Positions 62,204 to 64,000 of a DNA stretch of 64,000 nt are shown here, one piece after another (the first letter of the stretch is position 1; the number at the start of each line of letters is the position of its first letter). The notes under the pieces were generated by a model that did not search any database, had not been told where the DNA came from, and was given only the letters and a program-made list of their open reading frames with translations. Source of the stretch: JAKAGZ01 sp963783855 (GTDB taxonomy: Bacteria > Bacteroidota > Ignavibacteria > Ignavibacteriales > Ignavibacteriaceae); the NCBI GenBank assembly GCA_963783855.1, contig CAWAPE010000004.1, positions 496,001 to 560,000 on the forward strand, in the 5' to 3' direction. The translations under genes were made by a program, and so were the position numbers.

Positions 62204-63475
62204 TTATCCTCTTATCATCCCTGCAGCAACAGTGTTGTTAGTTGCTTCGTCAATGAGAACAATACTTCCGGTAATCCTGTTTCTTTTATATCCATCAAAA
62301 AAGAGCGGCTTAGTTGCTCTTAATTTTACACGGAAGATATCATTCATCTGAATATTTTTATCACCGTCCATCCTGTGAAGTTGATTTATATCCATTTTAT
62401 AGACTATATCTTTTACCATCGCGCGTGATTCACTGGACGTATGCCGCAAAATAAACTTACTGCCGATGGCGAGAGGTTTTGAATCAAACCAGCACATCAT
62501 TGCATCTATATCCTGATTGCTCTCTGCCTGGTTATTTGGTTTAACTATCATATCACCCCTGCTTACGTCAAGGTCATCTTCAAGTTCAACACTAACGGAC
62601 ATCGGGGGGAAAGCCTCTTCAACTTCTTTATCTAAGTTACGAAGCGATTTAATTTTTGATGTAAATCCGGATGGAAGAATTGTGACTTCTTCCCCAACCC
62701 GGAATATTCCGCTTGCAATCCTGCCGGCAAAACCGCGGTAATCGTGAAAACCTTCTATTTTCTGCGGGCGAATTACATATTGCACAGGAATCCTGGGATC
62801 CTGATGATTATAGTCACTCGAGATGTGAATTGTCTCCAGAAGATGAAGCAAGGTTCCGCCTTTGTACCAATCCATATTTGTTGATCGTTCAACTACATTA
62901 TCTCCGTTTAAAGCACTTATAGGTACAAAACGAACGTCTTTGATATCCATCTTGGCAGCAAATGCTTTAAAGTCGGACACAATCTCGTCATATTTATCTT
63001 CGGAATAATCAACCAGATCCATTTTATTTACACAAAGGACCAGGTGAGGAATTTTTAACAGGCTTGCAAGATATGAATGCCGCTTTGTTTGCTCAATTAC
63101 TCCGGTTCTGGCATCCACTAAAATGAGAGCAAGGTTTGCCGTGGAAGCTCCTGTAACCATATTGCGGGTATATTGAACATGCCCCGGTGTATCTGCAATA
63201 ATAAATTTTCTTTTGGGGGTGGCAAAATACCTGTAAGCAACATCGATAGTTATTCCCTGTTCCCGTTCAGCACGCAGCCCATCTGTCAGAAGCGCAAGAT
63301 CAACAGTTTCCAGTCCTTTTCTACGACTGGTTTTTTGCACGGCTTCGAGTTGATCTTCAAAGATACCTTTACTATCAAATAAGAGCCTTCCTATTAAGGT
63401 AGATTTTCCGTCATCCACTGATCCGGCAGTTGTGAAGCGGAGAAGTTCCATATCTAAGTAAGTGTTGGTAGTCAT
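62204..63475 (-). CDS. cysN: sulfate adenylyltransferase subunit 1 (CysN GTPase)
   Basis: A 423-residue EF-Tu-like GTPase: G1 GSVDDGKSTLIGRLLFDS, G3 DTPGHVQYTRNMVTGAS, G4 NKMD, then two beta-barrel domains ending AAGMIRG. GSVDDGKSTLIGRLL is diagnostic of CysN/NodQ. It couples GTP hydrolysis to APS formation by CysD. The APS kinase (CysC) domain of CysNC fusions is absent. cysD, normally directly upstream, is not found in the next 500 bases. The gene precedes a locus with three sulfotransferases, so it probably feeds PAPS synthesis as well as assimilation. Confidence 0.95.
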   Translation of the reverse strand: MTTNTYLDMELLRFTTAGSVDDGKSTLIGRLLFDSKGIFEDQLEAVQKTSRRKGLETVDLALLTDGLRAEREQGITIDVAYRYFATPKRKFIIADTPGHVQYTRNMVTGASTANLALILVDARTGVIEQTKRHSYLASLLKIPHLVLCVNKMDLVDYSEDKYDEIVSDFKAFAAKMDIKDVRFVPISALNGDNVVERSTNMDWYKGGTLLHLLETIHISSDYNHQDPRIPVQYVIRPQKIEGFHDYRGFAGRIASGIFRVGEEVTILPSGFTSKIKSLRNLDKEVEEAFPPMSVSVELEDDLDVSRGDMIVKPNNQAESNQDIDAMMCWFDSKPLAIGSKFILRHTSSESRAMVKDIVYKMDINQLHRMDGDKNIQMNDIFRVKLRATKPLFFDGYKRNRITGSIVLIDEATNNTVAAGMIRG

Positions 63476-63565
63476 AAGTTTATATATTTTTTATTGTCCG
63501 AAATTTATTTTTTTTAACCCATTTATAAGATTCATTGATTGGGTGATTGGATGAATGAAGAAATA

Positions 63566-63719
63566 CAGATTGGTTGATTGAATAAAAACGGATTGGATGA
63601 TTGAAAGACATCAGATTGGTTGATTGAATAAAAACGGATTGGATGATTGAAAGACATCAGATTGGTTGATTGAATAAAAACGGATTGGATGATTGAAAGA
63701 CATCAGATTGGTTGATTGG
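63566..63719. repeat. 46-bp tandem repeat, about 3.3 copies
   Basis: The unit begins CAGATTGGTTGATTGAATAA and ends GATTGAAAGACAT; copies start at 63566, 63612, 63658 and, partial, 63704. They are followed by TCAATCATTCAATC-type inverted words (63720-63780), so the array can fold back on its right flank. No gene is seen from 63476 to 63782. Confidence 0.9.
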
Positions 63720-63782
63720 CAATCATTCAATCTATTCTCAATCAGTCAATCTCCTTTCAATGAGTCAATCTATTTTCAATCA

Positions 63783-64000
63783 TTAAATCTCATTTACTTC
63801 ATACTTTTCTATTATTTCTTTGATAATATAATCATCTCGCCAATCGGATTTATCTTTTAATAATTTTATCTGTGATTTGTTATAATTTATCAACTTATTT
63901 TCCAGTTTGTAATGCTCTTTATCGTATTCGTCGAACCATTCGGAATCTATATCCCCGCCCTTATGTAAAGCGAATATTTGTGTGTAATTTTCTGCTAATG
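63783..64000 (-). CDS. unidentified protein, 5' end outside window
   Basis: The minus strand is open from the right edge to a TAA at 63783, giving the last 71 residues of a protein: LAENYTQIFALHKGGDIDSE, then WFDEYDKEHYKLENKLINYN and a Lys/Asp-rich end KEIEKYEVNEI. It is charged, helical in appearance and has no cysteine. No family is recognised. It is not the C terminus of CysD, although it occupies the place where cysD is usually found. Confidence 0.55.
   Translation of the reverse strand, partial: LAENYTQIFALHKGGDIDSEWFDEYDKEHYKLENKLINYNKSQIKLLKDKSDWRDDYIIKEIIEKYEVNEI

Overview
The window reads as a chromosomal segment of an AT-rich member of the Bacteroidota/Chlorobiota/Ignavibacteriota group, most likely an Ignavibacteria-type heterotroph. 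The reasons are the Bacteroidetes-style primary sigma factor, frequent TTG starts, menaquinone genes, large multihaem cytochromes c beside Rieske/cytochrome b genes, a YtxJ-type bacilliredoxin, four-helix-bundle (S23-like) genes, and intergenic DNA full of short word-like repeats. No rRNA, tRNA, CRISPR array or insertion sequence was recognised. The taxonomic call is inference from gene content.

Layout. 1-1341: end of a menaquinone-type acyl-CoA ligase (menE) convergent with a hotdog thioesterase. 1577-5443: oxidative-stress genes (AhpC-type peroxiredoxin, KatG) and a nitrilase-family amidase. 5601-8877: threonine operon asd-thrB-thrC, with an archaeal/fungal-type Asd. 8880-9095: a probable structured minus-strand ncRNA with its own terminator. 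9485-13420: PAS histidine kinase, NtrC-type response regulator, degenerate receiver protein and a universal stress protein; then an orphan ParA-like ATPase. 14957-24789: a large respiratory block made of a damaged multihaem cytochrome c-cytochrome b fusion, a 19-haem cytochrome c, a membrane cytochrome b, a NapC-like multihaem protein, a Rieske protein, a b6-like cytochrome b and an 11-haem cytochrome c. Together these look like quinol-oxidising modules that pass electrons to periplasmic multihaem carriers.

24885-44261: housekeeping and envelope genes (DUF2339 membrane protein, ClC channel, bacilliredoxin-like protein, lipoprotein protease, POT-like transporter, primary sigma factor, dipeptidyl peptidase IV, DEAD-box helicase, MATE/ANKH-like transporter, Wzi-like outer-membrane protein). 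They are separated by repeat-rich gaps, including a 310-bp direct duplication and many REP-like palindromes. Several repeat words also occur inside the Wzi-like coding sequence without breaking its frame.

44262-46951 is a repeat-dominated segment with a GIY-YIG gene, a small HTH protein preceded by three evenly spaced repeats, and remnants of four-helix-bundle genes. 46952-61355 is one long minus-strand exopolysaccharide locus: flippase, methyltransferase-like protein, glycosyltransferases, O-antigen polymerase-like protein, three sulfotransferases, a GH5 hydrolase, a truncated GDP-mannose 3,5-epimerase, a cupin and a WcaJ-type priming transferase. cysN (62204-63475) lies just upstream, so a sulfated surface polysaccharide supplied with activated sulfate is the likely theme.

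The strongest leads for second looks are: coding-region repeat insertions in the Wzi-like gene; the unidentified ncRNA; the glycosyltransferase whose last 50 residues need a -1 shift at A AAA AAG; the cytochrome fusion with about six single-base indels; the eight-haem tandem duplication; and the HTH gene with its repeat array. Readings of programmed or phase-variable behaviour compete with plain sequencing error and are labelled as such.
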